A program made the translations under genes and the position numbers. From Paracholeplasma vituli (GTDB taxonomy: Bacteria > Bacillota_I > Bacilli_A > Acholeplasmatales > UBA5453), in the NCBI RefSeq assembly GCF_025446935.1, contig NZ_JAOEGN010000005.1, forward strand, positions 60,010-124,009: a stretch of DNA of 64,000 bases. Reading direction: 5' to 3'. Shown piece after piece: positions 1 to 8,847 of the stretch. A model generated the notes under the pieces. It saw only the letters and a list, made by a program, of their open reading frames with translations. It had not been told where the DNA came from and did not search any database. Numbering within the stretch: position 1 is the stretch's first letter; each line of letters opens with the position of its first letter.

Positions 1-259
1 TAAAGGAAACCCCAAAATGGGAATTTTTAAAGTCAAATGTTTCGTCTAAATCCTGATAAATCATATTAACATCGTTGTCATCTACAATCGAGAAGATAAC
101 TTCCTTGTCACGTTCACTCATCGCCAACATTTCCATAATATCGGTTGGTGCTGTGCCCCGACCAAGCATCGTTTCTTGATGATGAATTAATCCTTCACCG
201 ATGACTTTTGCAACTGCATCGGCTTTACCTTTCGGTACAATTGTAATCATCAATCTCAT
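1..259 (-). CDS. P-II-like nitrogen regulator family protein (partial, 3' end off the window)
   Basis: Only the first 86 codons are visible. The protein opens MRLMITIVPKGKADAVAKVI, a typical P-II beta1-alpha1 start, followed by a segment GRGTAPTDIMEML where the T-loop should be, then KEVIFSIVDD as the next strand. The T-loop is clearly shorter than in GlnB/GlnK and I see no uridylylation-type tyrosine. The ATG overlaps the TGA of the upstream DUF1538 gene (ATGA), with AAGGAG as ribosome binding site, so the two are translationally coupled. By analogy with GlnK-AmtB the protein may control its membrane partner; this is inference. Family assignment is fairly sure, function is not. Confidence 0.75.
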   Translation of the reverse strand, partial: MRLMITIVPKGKADAVAKVIGEGLIHHQETMLGRGTAPTDIMEMLAMSERDKEVIFSIVDDNDVNMIYQDLDETFDFKNSHFGVSF

Positions 260-1740
260 GATTTTTCTCCTTTTAAGTCAATAATTTCGTCTTCAACTAC
301 AACTGATTTTGATTTGTGTTGTCGACGTTGAGCCATCATCCCAACTAATTGAATCGTGATAAGTGGCGTCATTGCAACCAATGCTATTAGGCCAAATGCA
401 TCGGTCAATGGGTTTGCGCCTGGAATTGCCGCAGCTGCACCTAATGCAAGTGGCATTAGGAATCCAGTTGCTAGTACACCGGTAACCGCTGCACCGGAGT
501 CAAACGCAATGGATGAGAAGATTTTTGGGGATATGAATGTCAATAGTATTGTTATACCATAGCCAGGTAGTAAAATCCACCAGATACTGATACCTGTAAC
601 GACACGAAGCATCGATAATCCAACCGCAACCGATACCCCTATCGATAATGCGATCATCATGATTCGACGGCTAATAGCACCTGCAGATACTTCTTCGACT
701 TGTCGATTTAATGCGATAACTGCTGGTTCTGCAGCAACAACGGATAAACCAAATACCATACCCAGTGGAATTAATAACCACTTCATATTACCACCAAAGT
801 ACTCCCCAATATAAGTACCAATGTTCACCAATCCACCATTTGCGCCTGTTAAGAATAAAACTAGACCTAAATACGTGTAGAAAAAGGACACTAGAATTTT
901 ATATACTCGAATTTTTGGAAACTTGAATGCAAAAATTTGAAATACGAAAAAGAATAATACAAAGGGCAATATTGCAATACCCATTTGAACGATGTTAATA
1001 AGTAAATAATCCATTAATGTCGAGCTCGTATCGATAACCGGTGCAGTAGGATTATAAAATATACCCAATAATAATACGCTTAATATTGGCCCTACTGATA
1101 CGATACCAATCAATCCGAATGCATCAAGTTCGGAGGATTTATCACCACGAGCATGGGAAATACCATAACCAAACGCCATGATAAAGGAAAATACCATTGG
1201 TCCGGTAGTAACACCACCAGAGTCAAAAGCCACCGGAATGAAATCTGGGCTACTGAATGAAACAATTCCAGCCAAAACAAATAGTGTGATATATAAAAAC
1301 ATAAACATTTTTTGCAAACTGAACTGGAATAAAATGCGCAAAAGAGCAAGCACAATTAGGATGGCTACTCCGATTGAAACCGTTAGAATTAAAACAATCG
1401 GTGGGATGACCTCTTTCAATTGGTCGCTCAATACCCATAATTGGGGTTCAGCTACGGTTATCATCAAACCTAGAACGAGTGCTACGCCAATGAAAAGGGG
1501 TAGTTTCTTCTTTCTAGTAATGAAAATGCCAATGTCTTCAGCTAAAGCAACCGTAGACGAAAGTGAACCGATTTGGAATAGAGCTAAGCCTAATATCAAC
1601 ATAGCTGTACCGATTCCAAAATTAATCAAATCGGCACCATCTACGCGGATGATGATACTGATTATAAATCCTAAAAGACCTACAGGCAGGATGGCTTTTG
1701 TAGATTCGATAATTTTTTCGACTAAAATCGAATTTTTCAT
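256..1740 (-). CDS. DUF1538 family multi-pass membrane protein
   Basis: A 494-residue protein with about twelve hydrophobic helices arranged as an internal duplication. The half-repeats share glycine-rich signatures of the form FDSGGVTTGPM in the first half and FDSGAAVTGVL in the second, each followed by DAFGLI and a PxL motif. This is the DUF1538 architecture, regarded as a transporter-like family of unknown substrate. The start is set at the second in-frame ATG because AGGAGG lies six bases before it; the upstream ATG would put that ribosome site inside the coding region. The downstream P-II-like gene overlaps by four bases, which suggests a regulated uptake or efflux system. Confidence 0.85.
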   Translation of the reverse strand: MKNSILVEKIIESTKAILPVGLLGFIISIIIRVDGADLINFGIGTAMLILGLALFQIGSLSSTVALAEDIGIFITRKKKLPLFIGVALVLGLMITVAEPQLWVLSDQLKEVIPPIVLILTVSIGVAILIVLALLRILFQFSLQKMFMFLYITLFVLAGIVSFSSPDFIPVAFDSGGVTTGPMVFSFIMAFGYGISHARGDKSSELDAFGLIGIVSVGPILSVLLLGIFYNPTAPVIDTSSTLMDYLLINIVQMGIAILPFVLFFFVFQIFAFKFPKIRVYKILVSFFYTYLGLVLFLTGANGGLVNIGTYIGEYFGGNMKWLLIPLGMVFGLSVVAAEPAVIALNRQVEEVSAGAISRRIMMIALSIGVSVAVGLSMLRVVTGISIWWILLPGYGITILLTFISPKIFSSIAFDSGAAVTGVLATGFLMPLALGAAAAIPGANPLTDAFGLIALVAMTPLITIQLVGMMAQRRQHKSKSVVVEDEIIDLKGEKS

Positions 1741-1864
1741 TTGATTCCTCCTCTTTAACATATTTAAATATATTAAGTAAACTATGTACTCAATTTCAAA
1801 ATAAAACTTTCGAGATAAATCAAAATTCGAATTATAATCGTATATTTGATACGAAATCTCAGTA

Positions 1865-1892
1865 AGAATAGTTTAAACAATTATCGCGTCAA
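1865..1892 (-). promoter_or_regulatory. Candidate promoter for the DUF1538/P-II operon in a 303-base gap
   Basis: On the minus strand TTGACG (1887-1892) is followed after 16 bases by TATTCT (1865-1870). The predicted transcript would carry a leader of about 120 bases. Within that leader 1838-1854 forms TCGTAT-N5-ATACGA, a perfect 6-bp inverted repeat that could be an operator or a hairpin. I see no gene in 1741-2043 and no clear terminator for the upstream FNT gene. Confidence 0.4.
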
Positions 1893-2043
1893 TTGCAAGA
1901 AATAAGGCTATTTTGTTGTGTTTTATTTAGGGGAATAATATTACTAAATAGGATTCATCAAGATAATGGAATTATATGTTATTTACTGCTTATTTAGACC
2001 CTGATTTTGAGGGTATTAAATTAGGGGAAAATCGATCCATTAA

Positions 2044-2676
2044 TTAGGTATTTTCTGTTTTGGGTTGATCCAAGCGTTCGATCGATTTGTCCATGAAGCA
2101 TAGCCCTATTGCACCTAGCCCATTGCCAATGATCATTACAACCAAATACACCAATGATTTTAAAGAATAGTTTGCACTGATGACAAAATAAGCCATGTTG
2201 GCGACACTGTGTTCAAATTTAGAAAGTATAAAAATCATCACTGCGAATAAGACTAAAACGACTTTCACAACATCATTTTTAGCTTTTCTAAAACCATCTA
2301 CACCTAAATACATCATCATCCCACATAGTATCGAAAGGATTAGGACTTTTACCAATCCATTTTCCATCTTAAGCTCAACGATGGCTTCAGTTTTAGTGAT
2401 GATTGGGAGCTGCATCAAACGAACCATAATACCGATAATAAATGTACCAATTAGATTTCCGCCAAGAGTAGTTATCAGTACTTTGATGTAATTCTTCTCT
2501 TTAACCCAATAGCCGACTTTGCCCGTATAAAGATAATACCCTGATGATACAATCATTAAAAGGCCAAATCCGAATAGGAGTGAGCCTAAATACGCATTGT
2601 CCACAGACAAATACGCTACTGCTGCAATACCAATTAAAAGCCCAGCATAAATGGCTTTATAAAAAATAGATTTCAT
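2044..2676 (-). CDS. Formate/nitrite transporter (FNT) family channel
   Basis: A 210-residue integral membrane protein with six hydrophobic segments. FNT landmarks are present: the GSLLFGFGLLMI / YTGKVGYW region (helix 2 and omega-like loop), the LCGMMMYLG stretch, and KFEHSVANMAYF, which retains the central pore histidine of FocA/NirC. It is shorter than typical family members (250-280 residues), mainly at the N-terminus and loops. The ATG is preceded by AAAGGAG. FNT channels move small monovalent anions such as formate, nitrite or hydrosulfide; the substrate cannot be told from sequence. The gene seems monocistronic. Confidence 0.8.
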   Translation of the reverse strand: MKSIFYKAIYAGLLIGIAAVAYLSVDNAYLGSLLFGFGLLMIVSSGYYLYTGKVGYWVKEKNYIKVLITTLGGNLIGTFIIGIMVRLMQLPIITKTEAIVELKMENGLVKVLILSILCGMMMYLGVDGFRKAKNDVVKVVLVLFAVMIFILSKFEHSVANMAYFVISANYSLKSLVYLVVMIIGNGLGAIGLCFMDKSIERLDQPKTENT

Positions 2677-2743
2677 ACAAACTCCTTTAAAGTCTTATTA
2701 TTTATAGTGATTTTTTACTAAAATAGAATGTTTATCAAATTCT

Positions 2744-2772
2744 TTAACTCGAATATTGATATTTGTTAGAAT
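2744..2772 (+). promoter_or_regulatory. Candidate promoter for the ABM-fold gene
   Basis: TTAACT (2744-2749), a 17-base spacer and TAGAAT (2767-2772) precede the plus-strand gene. The predicted start would leave a leader of only about 17 bases, just enough for the AAAGGG ribosome site. Confidence 0.35.
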
Positions 2773-2795
2773 ACCTACGAAAGGGTGATTCAAAC

Positions 2796-3113
2796 ATGTA
2801 TGTAATGACACGTATTTTAAAAGTCGAAAAAGGTCAAAAAGCGATTCTACAAGAACGCTTCAGCCAGCCTTTTCGTTTACAAACCGTGGATGGTTTTATC
2901 AAAAGGGAAGTTTTGATTGATGAAAAAAATCCAGCTTATGACGTATATCGAATCGCAGTTTACTGGGATTCACGCGAAGCATTTTACGCATGGGAAGGTT
3001 CTGCTGAACACAAAGCCTTACATCAAAATGGTAAAGGCCATGGTGAAATGACTGGTTTGATTGAAGCTACTAAAGAAACCTATTTCGAACTCGCGACTAT
3101 TTACGCTAAATAA
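2796..3113 (+). CDS. Antibiotic biosynthesis monooxygenase (ABM) / HmoA-IsdG-like protein
   Basis: A 105-residue single-domain protein with the dimeric ferredoxin-like ABM pattern: an N-terminal strand MYVMTRILKVEKG, a middle VDGFIKREVL strand, and the signature YWDSREAFYAWEGSAEHKAL. That last motif is shared with the heme-degrading monooxygenases HmoA and IsdG, where Trp and His help bind and ruffle heme. Heme degradation is therefore possible, but the ABM fold has many uses and no heme gene is nearby. The start follows AAAGGGTG; an upstream TTG has no ribosome site. The gene stands alone, ending in a strong terminator. Confidence 0.7.
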   Translation: MYVMTRILKVEKGQKAILQERFSQPFRLQTVDGFIKREVLIDEKNPAYDVYRIAVYWDSREAFYAWEGSAEHKALHQNGKGHGEMTGLIEATKETYFELATIYAK

Positions 3114-3116
3114 AAG

Positions 3117-3138
3117 CCACACGTGTGTGGTTTTTTTT
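3117..3138 (+). terminator. Rho-independent terminator
   Basis: CCACAC-GT-GTGTGG is a tight palindromic stem followed by eight T residues. It ends the ABM gene, and its T run overlaps the stop codon of the convergent ZIP gene. Confidence 0.85.
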
Positions 3139-3958
3139 ATCCTAAAGCGATGTCAAGCACCATCATGATGATGAAGCCTAGTACAAATCCAAAGGTTGCT
3201 AAATGTTCTGCTTTGTCTTCTGCTATATCCTTGGATTCCGGTATTAATTCTTCAATAACAACATATATCATCGCACCAGCAGCAAATGTTAGAGCATAAG
3301 GCAAAATGACACTCACTGTGTTAACCAATATTGCACCGATTACAGCGAATACAGGTTCTACTAACGCAGAGGCTTGTCCATAGAAAAATGATTTTCTTCT
3401 TGAGTTACCTTCTTGGCGAAGTGGAATAGATACCGCAGCCCCTTCGGGAAAGTTTTGGATACCAATCCCAATTGCAACAGCCAAAGCAGCCAGTAATGCA
3501 GTATCTGGATTTGTAGCTAAACCAACGGCACCGAACGCCACCCCAACCGCAAGTCCTTCTGGGATATTATGAAGGGTTATTGAAAATACCAAAAGAATAT
3601 TTCTTGAAAGTTTTGTAGGAATCCCTTCTTGTAAGTTATCTTTACCAAAATGAATGTGTGGCATGATTTTATCAAATGCATATAAAAAGCCAGATCCAGC
3701 TAAAATACCAATCGCAGCTACTAACCACGGAATCGCTCCTTGAATTTCAGCTCTTTCAACAGCCGGAATGATTAAACTCCATACTGAAGCTGCAATCATT
3801 ACACCTGCTGCGAATCCTAACATCATGTTATAAACATTCTTTTGAATCTCTTTAAAAAAGAATACTAAAGAAGCTCCGATAGCGGTTAAGCTCCAAGTTA
3901 ATATACCACCAAGTAACGCCAATTGCCAATTGTCTAATGACAATAGAAAATTCATCAT
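3137..3958 (-). CDS. ZIP family divalent metal transporter
   Basis: A 273-residue membrane protein with about eight transmembrane helices. Helix IV has LHNIPEGLAVGVAFG and helix V has GIGIQNFPEGAAVS, the paired HNxPEG/xNFPEG motifs that form the binuclear metal site of ZIP proteins (zinc, iron or manganese import). A loop with HIHFG lies before helix IV. The start is placed at 3958 because AAGGTGAT precedes it, and because a TATAAT box at 3983-3988 would put the more upstream ATG before the transcription start. Exact metal unknown. Confidence 0.9.
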   Translation of the reverse strand: MMNFLLSLDNWQLALLGGILTWSLTAIGASLVFFFKEIQKNVYNMMLGFAAGVMIAASVWSLIIPAVERAEIQGAIPWLVAAIGILAGSGFLYAFDKIMPHIHFGKDNLQEGIPTKLSRNILLVFSITLHNIPEGLAVGVAFGAVGLATNPDTALLAALAVAIGIGIQNFPEGAAVSIPLRQEGNSRRKSFFYGQASALVEPVFAVIGAILVNTVSVILPYALTFAAGAMIYVVIEELIPESKDIAEDKAEHLATFGFVLGFIIMMVLDIALG

Positions 3959-3982
3959 AATATCACCTTCTACTACATACAT

Positions 3983-3988
3983 ATTATA
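3983..3988 (-). promoter_or_regulatory. Likely -10 box of the ZIP gene
   Basis: A perfect TATAAT on the minus strand 25 bases before the chosen start codon. No good -35 hexamer is visible at 16-18 bases. Confidence 0.4.
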
Positions 3989-4044
3989 GCATTCATATCT
4001 ATTTCAAAACTGAGTTTAAGAAAGAAAATGCTTACTTATTTTTC

Positions 4045-5340
4045 TTATAAGAACATGGTCATGTAAATCGGATAGGTTATGATATTTTTTTCTTCTGAAA
4101 CGTTATTTAAAGATAACTTTATCGCCTGGGTTAATCCGAAATTTTCAAATAGACTTTCAATCATTTTCGATTTTGTGTTATCGGCTTCTTTAACCTCTAA
4201 AACCGTATTCTTATCATTAAACTTAATGAAGAAATCTGCTTCTAAGGTTGTATTTCGATCAAAGTAATAAAGTTTCTTACCATTTTTCATTAAAATGTCT
4301 GCAACTGCAGCCTCTAGTAAAGCCCCATGATATGCTTTGGTTTTTCCCGAGTGAATAGCAATCTGAGCATCGCCGCCATAGCTTGAAGTAAGGAGGCCGA
4401 TGTCTTTATAATACACTTTGAATACATCAAATTTGGCGTGTTGTGGGTATGGCATTTTGGGTTCAGAAAGATTGAAACAAATATCGACCATATCTGCGTA
4501 ATATAACCATAGTAAATTTTTCTCATATTTACGAGCTGCAGTTTTGGGTTCAACATAACCATATTGAAATTTCTTGTTCTCTTTATCTAATTGAAAAGGG
4601 ACAGACAAAAAACATTTCACTGACTTTGTATAATCTGGTTTTGATAAGTACTGCTTCATGTCTTTGTTATACATTTGTAAAATCTTAATGTGCTTTTTAA
4701 TAACCAAACTGAAGTTATGTGTATTTAAGAAGGAATTAACGACTTCGGGCATTCCACCTACTGTCATGTATTCGTAAAAAGCATTGAGCATCATTTCATG
4801 GAGTGCATCAGGCACTGGGGTTTTATGATTGAAGTGCATTCTTAAGTCGTTCATGATGTTACTTGACACACCACTTGCCCACAAATACTCTTCAAAATCC
4901 AATCCATTCATATCTAACACTTGTTCATATGGATAGGGTGTGGTCGGAAAAGCATCTGGGTTGATACCAAAATAGGAGGTTGCCATAATCACATCGTATT
5001 TTTGATTGTGAACAAAGTTTTTAACTGCTACTCTAACATTTGGACACAAATGGATTTCATCAAAGAAAAAGAGGGTTTGTCCGGAAATGATTTTTTCAAC
5101 TTGTAAAAAGAGGCTCACTTTTTTAATGAGTGTGGTTAAATCTAAATTGTCATTAAAAATTGGAATCAACTCAGGATTTTTCTCAAAATCGACTTTAACA
5201 TAGTATTTATAGTTTTCTTTTGCGAAACGATCTATACTGGTTGATTTGCCAACACCACGTGGCCCTTTAATTAATAGTGCACCTCGAACTGGGTTTTCTA
5301 ACCACTGTGTAAGAGATTGATTTATTTTTCTTTTAAGCAT
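4045..5340 (-). CDS. AAA ATPase with C-terminal DUF4143 domain
   Basis: A 431-residue protein with an N-terminal AAA_14-type ATPase: Walker A GPRGVGKST at residues 25-33 and Walker B LFFFDEIH near 90-97. The second half is a DUF4143 domain, including YMTVGGMPEVV and a C-terminal EADFFIKF...VLEVKEAD segment that resembles the D-ExK core of the PD-(D/E)xK nuclease fold. The family is common in bacteria and archaea, of unknown role, often spread horizontally. The gene has its own strong promoter and no operon partner. GGTGAT precedes the ATG. Confidence 0.85.
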   Translation of the reverse strand: MLKRKINQSLTQWLENPVRGALLIKGPRGVGKSTSIDRFAKENYKYYVKVDFEKNPELIPIFNDNLDLTTLIKKVSLFLQVEKIISGQTLFFFDEIHLCPNVRVAVKNFVHNQKYDVIMATSYFGINPDAFPTTPYPYEQVLDMNGLDFEEYLWASGVSSNIMNDLRMHFNHKTPVPDALHEMMLNAFYEYMTVGGMPEVVNSFLNTHNFSLVIKKHIKILQMYNKDMKQYLSKPDYTKSVKCFLSVPFQLDKENKKFQYGYVEPKTAARKYEKNLLWLYYADMVDICFNLSEPKMPYPQHAKFDVFKVYYKDIGLLTSSYGGDAQIAIHSGKTKAYHGALLEAAVADILMKNGKKLYYFDRNTTLEADFFIKFNDKNTVLEVKEADNTKSKMIESLFENFGLTQAIKLSLNNVSEEKNIITYPIYMTMFL

Positions 5341-5355
5341 ATTATCACCATAGCC

Positions 5356-5384
5356 ATTATATTTAAAAATGCAGTTTTAATCAA
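5356..5384 (-). promoter_or_regulatory. Promoter of the DUF4143 ATPase gene
   Basis: TTGATT (5379-5384), a 17-base spacer, and a consensus TATAAT (5356-5361) on the minus strand. Confidence 0.7.
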
Positions 5385-5445
5385 TACTTATCACATTTTT
5401 TTTGAATGTTTTTATAGATTTTTTGCATATTTTATGATGAAAAAC

Positions 5446-5475
5446 AAAAAGACTCCATCTTATTGAAGTCTTTTT
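5446..5475 (-). terminator. Terminator of the etf operon
   Basis: AAAAAGACTTCA pairs with TGGAGTCTTTTT around a six-base loop just past the etfA stop. The A/T runs flank both arms, so it could work in both directions. Confidence 0.8.
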
Positions 5476-5487
5476 AATTTAAAGGAT

Positions 5488-6474
5488 TTATTTAAAAGCA
5501 CGGATGGCTTTAAGTTCTTCTTTTACTAAAGGCAATACTTGTTTTGCATCTGCAATGATGGAAACGTCAGCTACATCAAAAATTAATGCGTTGGGGTCTG
5601 TATTAACTGCGATGATGAGTTCCGATTTGTCCATGCCACTGATGTGTTGAATAGCCCCACTGATTCCAGAGGCGAAATAGACTTTCGGATGGACTGTTGT
5701 ACCTGTTTGCCCCACTAAACGGTCTTTTTGTTCGATGTTTACGTCAATAACAGCTCTCGATGCCGCAACTTCCCCACCGACTAACCCCGCAATTTCTTTT
5801 AATGTCGGGAACATATTAGCCACCCCACGTCCACCAGCTACGATGACTTGGGCTTTGTTTAAATCCACTTTTTTGTGGGTTAACTTTTCTACTTCAAGTA
5901 CTTTTATCTTAGACGGTTTTTCACAAACAAATGGGATTTCAATAAGTTGACTCTTTCTATGTAGATTCTGTTCGATCTTAAAGATAGACGGACGGATAGT
6001 CGCCATTTGAGGAATGGTTTGTTCACATACAATGGTAGCAAACAAGTTCCCTCCAAGCGCAGGTCTAGTTGCGAGTAAGGTTAACTTTTCATTCATTTCA
6101 AAGTCAAGGATGGTCGCATCCGCTGTTAAACCGGTATGTAATCTTGCAGAAACTCTTGGTGCGAGATCGCGTCCTTCTAATGTGGAACCAATTAAGAATA
6201 CACTCGGACGACTCTCTTTCATTAAATTAAATATTGCTTCTGAATAATAGTGTGTGTCGTATTCTTTTAGTAATGGACTGAGTGTATAAATGATTTCATC
6301 AGCCCCACAAGAAGTCACCGCTTGGATGTCTTCATCAGATAGCTGACTACCGAAGTACACAGCACTGATTTTTACTTCTTTGTCCAGTTTTCGGCGGCAC
6401 TCTGATAATAACTCCAACCCTACAGCTTGAAGTTTCCCATGTTTTTGTTCAATAAATACCCAAACATTATTCAT
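5488..6474 (-). CDS. etfA: Electron transfer flavoprotein alpha subunit
   Basis: A 328-residue EtfA. The N-terminal domain begins MNNVWVFIEQKHGKLQAVGLE and carries GSTLEGRDLAPRVSARLHTGLTAD. The C-terminal FAD domain shows VAGGRGVANMFPTLKEIA, GQTGTTVHPKVYFASGISGAIQH and ALIFDVADVSIIAD, the conserved FAD-binding segments. It pairs with EtfB, encoded just upstream with an eight-base overlap, and accepts electrons from the acyl-CoA dehydrogenase of the same operon. It is the last gene before a terminator. Confidence 0.95.
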   Translation of the reverse strand: MNNVWVFIEQKHGKLQAVGLELLSECRRKLDKEVKISAVYFGSQLSDEDIQAVTSCGADEIIYTLSPLLKEYDTHYYSEAIFNLMKESRPSVFLIGSTLEGRDLAPRVSARLHTGLTADATILDFEMNEKLTLLATRPALGGNLFATIVCEQTIPQMATIRPSIFKIEQNLHRKSQLIEIPFVCEKPSKIKVLEVEKLTHKKVDLNKAQVIVAGGRGVANMFPTLKEIAGLVGGEVAASRAVIDVNIEQKDRLVGQTGTTVHPKVYFASGISGAIQHISGMDKSELIIAVNTDPNALIFDVADVSIIADAKQVLPLVKEELKAIRAFK

Positions 6475-7261
6475 GGTTTTGTTCCTCCATATATGGATAA
6501 AGCAATTTAGTGATCAATTTTGCGGCATCTTCAGGTGTCATAACGACTTTATCAGATTTCGCTTGAACTGGTTTAACATAGGTTTTCTTAACCTTCGTAG
6601 GAGACCCTTTTAATCCGATATGAGCTGGGTCGATATGAAAGTCATTGAATGTAACAATGTGAACCTTACGGTCGGTATTGTTATAGATGTTCCAAGCATC
6701 CATGTATCTAGGTTTATTCATGTCGGCCAATGTCGTCACTAAAACTGGCATTTCTACGGCTAATGTTATAATTTCAGAATCAGTTCTCTTTTTGACAATT
6801 AAATCTTTATCAGAAACTGAAACAATTTCAGATAAATAGGTCACTTGAGGGATGTCTAAAAATTCTGCAACCTGTGGTCCTACTTGAGCCGTATCGCCGT
6901 CAATAGCTTGATATCCTGCAATGATTAAATCATATTTTAATGTTTTTAAGAAACTCGATAAAATGGTTGAAGTAGCCCAGGTATCGGACCCAGCGAATGC
7001 ACGGTCAGAAAGTAAGTAACACGCATCCACCCCGCGGGCATAAAGTTCTGTGAGCATCGATTCTGCTTGCATCGGTCCCATAGTAACCACACTGACAGAC
7101 CCGCCATAACGGGCTTTCAGTTTTAAAGCTTCTTCGACCCCTGCGAGGTCGTTTGGATTAACAATACTTTGTACACCCGCACGGATTAAAGTGTTAGTTT
7201 CTTTGTCGATTTTGATTTCTGTAGTATCTGGAACTTGTTTTACGAGTACAATGATATCCAT
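6467..7261 (-). CDS. etfB: Electron transfer flavoprotein beta subunit
   Basis: A 264-residue EtfB with the family signatures LVKQVPDT near the N-terminus and AGYQAIDGDTAQVGPQVAE at about residues 115-133. The stretch RAFAGSDTWATS resembles the AFAGxDTxATS segment I associate with clostridial Bcd-linked, electron-bifurcating EtfBs, so bifurcation is a possibility; this is inference. It lies one base after the dehydrogenase stop and overlaps etfA by eight bases. Confidence 0.95.
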   Translation of the reverse strand: MDIIVLVKQVPDTTEIKIDKETNTLIRAGVQSIVNPNDLAGVEEALKLKARYGGSVSVVTMGPMQAESMLTELYARGVDACYLLSDRAFAGSDTWATSTILSSFLKTLKYDLIIAGYQAIDGDTAQVGPQVAEFLDIPQVTYLSEIVSVSDKDLIVKKRTDSEIITLAVEMPVLVTTLADMNKPRYMDAWNIYNNTDRKVHIVTFNDFHIDPAHIGLKGSPTKVKKTYVKPVQAKSDKVVMTPEDAAKLITKLLYPYMEEQNHE

Positions 7262-7262
7262 A

Positions 7263-8384
7263 TTATCTCAACACCTTTCCGGCAATGACCATGCGTTGAA
7301 CTTCAGAGGTCCCTTCATAGATTTCCGTAATTTTAGCATCTCTTAAATAACGTTCAATTTCAAAATCACGAATGTAACCATAACCACCCATTAATTGAAT
7401 AGCTTGATCTGCGACTTCAAAGGCCACACGAGAAGCAAATAATTTTGCCATCGCTGCTTTATCAGAATAGGATTCACCACGTTCTTTAGCTGCCGCTGCT
7501 TGGTATAATAATGCTTTAGCTGCTTCAATTTGTGTTTTCATGTCGGCAATTTTAAATTGTGTGTTTTGGAAGGATGCAATCGGTTTATCAAATTGCTTAC
7601 GTGTTTTAACGTAATCGACAGCCCGTTCAAAGGCGCCTTCTGCAATGCCGACTGCTTGAGCAGCAATCCCGATACGCCCACCATCAAGTGTTGCCATCGC
7701 GATTTTGAACCCTTCACCTAGTTTGCCTAGCAATTGGGTTTTAGGGAGTTTAACTTTATCAAATATCAATTCACAAGTCGATGATCCACGAATACCCATC
7801 TTACGTTCTTTAGGTCCAACACTGAAACCTTCGGTATCTTTTTCTAAGATGAACGCACTGATACCTTTTAAGCCTAGTTCTGGATTTGTCATTGCGAAGA
7901 TGATGTATACATCGGCATAACCTGCATTGGTAATAAAAATTTTCGAACCGGTGATTTCATAATAATCGCCTTTATCTATCGCTTTGGATTGTTGTTTAGA
8001 AGCGTCAGTCCCAGCACTTGGTTCCGTTAATCCAAATGCACCTAACCACTCCCCACGATTTAATTTAGGTAGATAGTATTGTTTTTGAGCCTCATTACCA
8101 AAAGCGTGAATCGGAGAAGCACATAAGGATGTATGGGCAGATAAAATCACACCTGTAGTTGCACAGTATTTGGATAATATTCTCACTGCATCTACATAAT
8201 CGGTATACGCTGCACCTACACCACCATAAGTCGCTTCATAAGGCAATCCAAGAATGCCTAAATCCGCCATTTGTTTTACAATCTCGATTGGGAAGCGTTC
8301 TTCCTCATCGGTCAGTTTCGCCATCGGTTTTACTTCTTTAATAGCGAACTCTTCTAGCATTTTAATTAATAAGTCTCTCTTCAT
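7263..8384 (-). CDS. Short/medium-chain acyl-CoA dehydrogenase
   Basis: A 373-residue flavoenzyme of the butyryl/short-chain acyl-CoA dehydrogenase type. Visible landmarks are GAFGLTEPSAGTDAS and ITNAGYADVYIIFA (FAD and substrate binding), RKQFDKPIASFQNTQF, LMGGYGYIRDF, and IYEGTSEVQR, whose glutamate is the catalytic base. It desaturates acyl-CoA to trans-2-enoyl-CoA and passes electrons to EtfAB. The ATG overlaps the MaoC stop (ATGA). No thiolase, crotonase or 3-hydroxyacyl-CoA dehydrogenase is in the window, so the complete pathway is not shown. Confidence 0.93.
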   Translation of the reverse strand: MKRDLLIKMLEEFAIKEVKPMAKLTDEEERFPIEIVKQMADLGILGLPYEATYGGVGAAYTDYVDAVRILSKYCATTGVILSAHTSLCASPIHAFGNEAQKQYYLPKLNRGEWLGAFGLTEPSAGTDASKQQSKAIDKGDYYEITGSKIFITNAGYADVYIIFAMTNPELGLKGISAFILEKDTEGFSVGPKERKMGIRGSSTCELIFDKVKLPKTQLLGKLGEGFKIAMATLDGGRIGIAAQAVGIAEGAFERAVDYVKTRKQFDKPIASFQNTQFKIADMKTQIEAAKALLYQAAAAKERGESYSDKAAMAKLFASRVAFEVADQAIQLMGGYGYIRDFEIERYLRDAKITEIYEGTSEVQRMVIAGKVLR

Positions 8385-8797
8385 TTTCTTGGCATAACCA
8401 GCGCATGACCAACGACAACGGCTTCATTATTTTGATTGTAAGCCACGGTCTTGAATAATACGCGGTTTTTCTCCTCATTGATTTCTTCTGCTTCCACAGT
8501 CGCTTTGATGTGGTCATTTAAATATACCGGTTTTATGAACTTCGAATCTTGTTGTAAATAAATGGTACCTAATCCGGGTAGTTCAGTCCCTAAAACGGTT
8601 GAAAATAGGGCGTTAATTAAACCGCCATGCGCAATCCTGTTGTGAAAAATGGATTGCTTGGCGAACGATTCGTCTAAGTGGACAGGATTAAAATCTCCTG
8701 ATACCATCGCGAAGCGTTGTACGTCCTCCTCAGTGATGGTCTTCTCGAAAAAAGCGATATCCCCAACCTTGATGTCTTTAATTGTTTTGCTTGTCAT
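8381..8797 (-). CDS. MaoC-like hot-dog (R)-enoyl-CoA hydratase
   Basis: A 138-residue hot-dog protein with the hydratase-2 signature MVSGDFNPVHLDESFA, holding the catalytic Asp and His of PhaJ-type (R)-specific enoyl-CoA hydratases, then HGGLINALFS. It would hydrate the product of the downstream dehydrogenase to (R)-3-hydroxyacyl-CoA, or act in reverse. The start at 8797 is chosen for the GAGGAAAGG ribosome site; an earlier ATG lacks one. It is the first gene of the etf operon, under a strong promoter shared back-to-back with a TetR gene. Confidence 0.88.
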   Translation of the reverse strand: MTSKTIKDIKVGDIAFFEKTITEEDVQRFAMVSGDFNPVHLDESFAKQSIFHNRIAHGGLINALFSTVLGTELPGLGTIYLQQDSKFIKPVYLNDHIKATVEAEEINEEKNRVLFKTVAYNQNNEAVVVGHALVMPRK

Positions 8798-8847
8798 AAT
8801 ATTCCTTTCCTCATTATATATCATCAATAAACGTTCATCTTACCTTT

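Noticed and set aside
1178..1744. 188-codon open frame on the plus strand opposite the DUF1538 gene
   Set aside because: Low-complexity translation without a family signature, no ribosome site, and fully antisense to a clear membrane-protein gene.
1838..1854. TCGTAT-N5-ATACGA inverted repeat as a terminator
   Set aside because: Only six pairs and no T run follow; kept as a possible operator or leader hairpin.
4021..4044. Terminator after the DUF4143 ATPase gene
   Set aside because: A TTCTTATAAGAA palindrome is present but has no stable GC stem or clear T tail.
8831..8840. ACGTTCATCT shared with the ArsR-type operator at 20826-20835
   Set aside because: The copy near the acyl-CoA dehydrogenase operon lacks the flanking TTAGA/TCTAA symmetry and lies in a leader, so the ten-base match may be chance.
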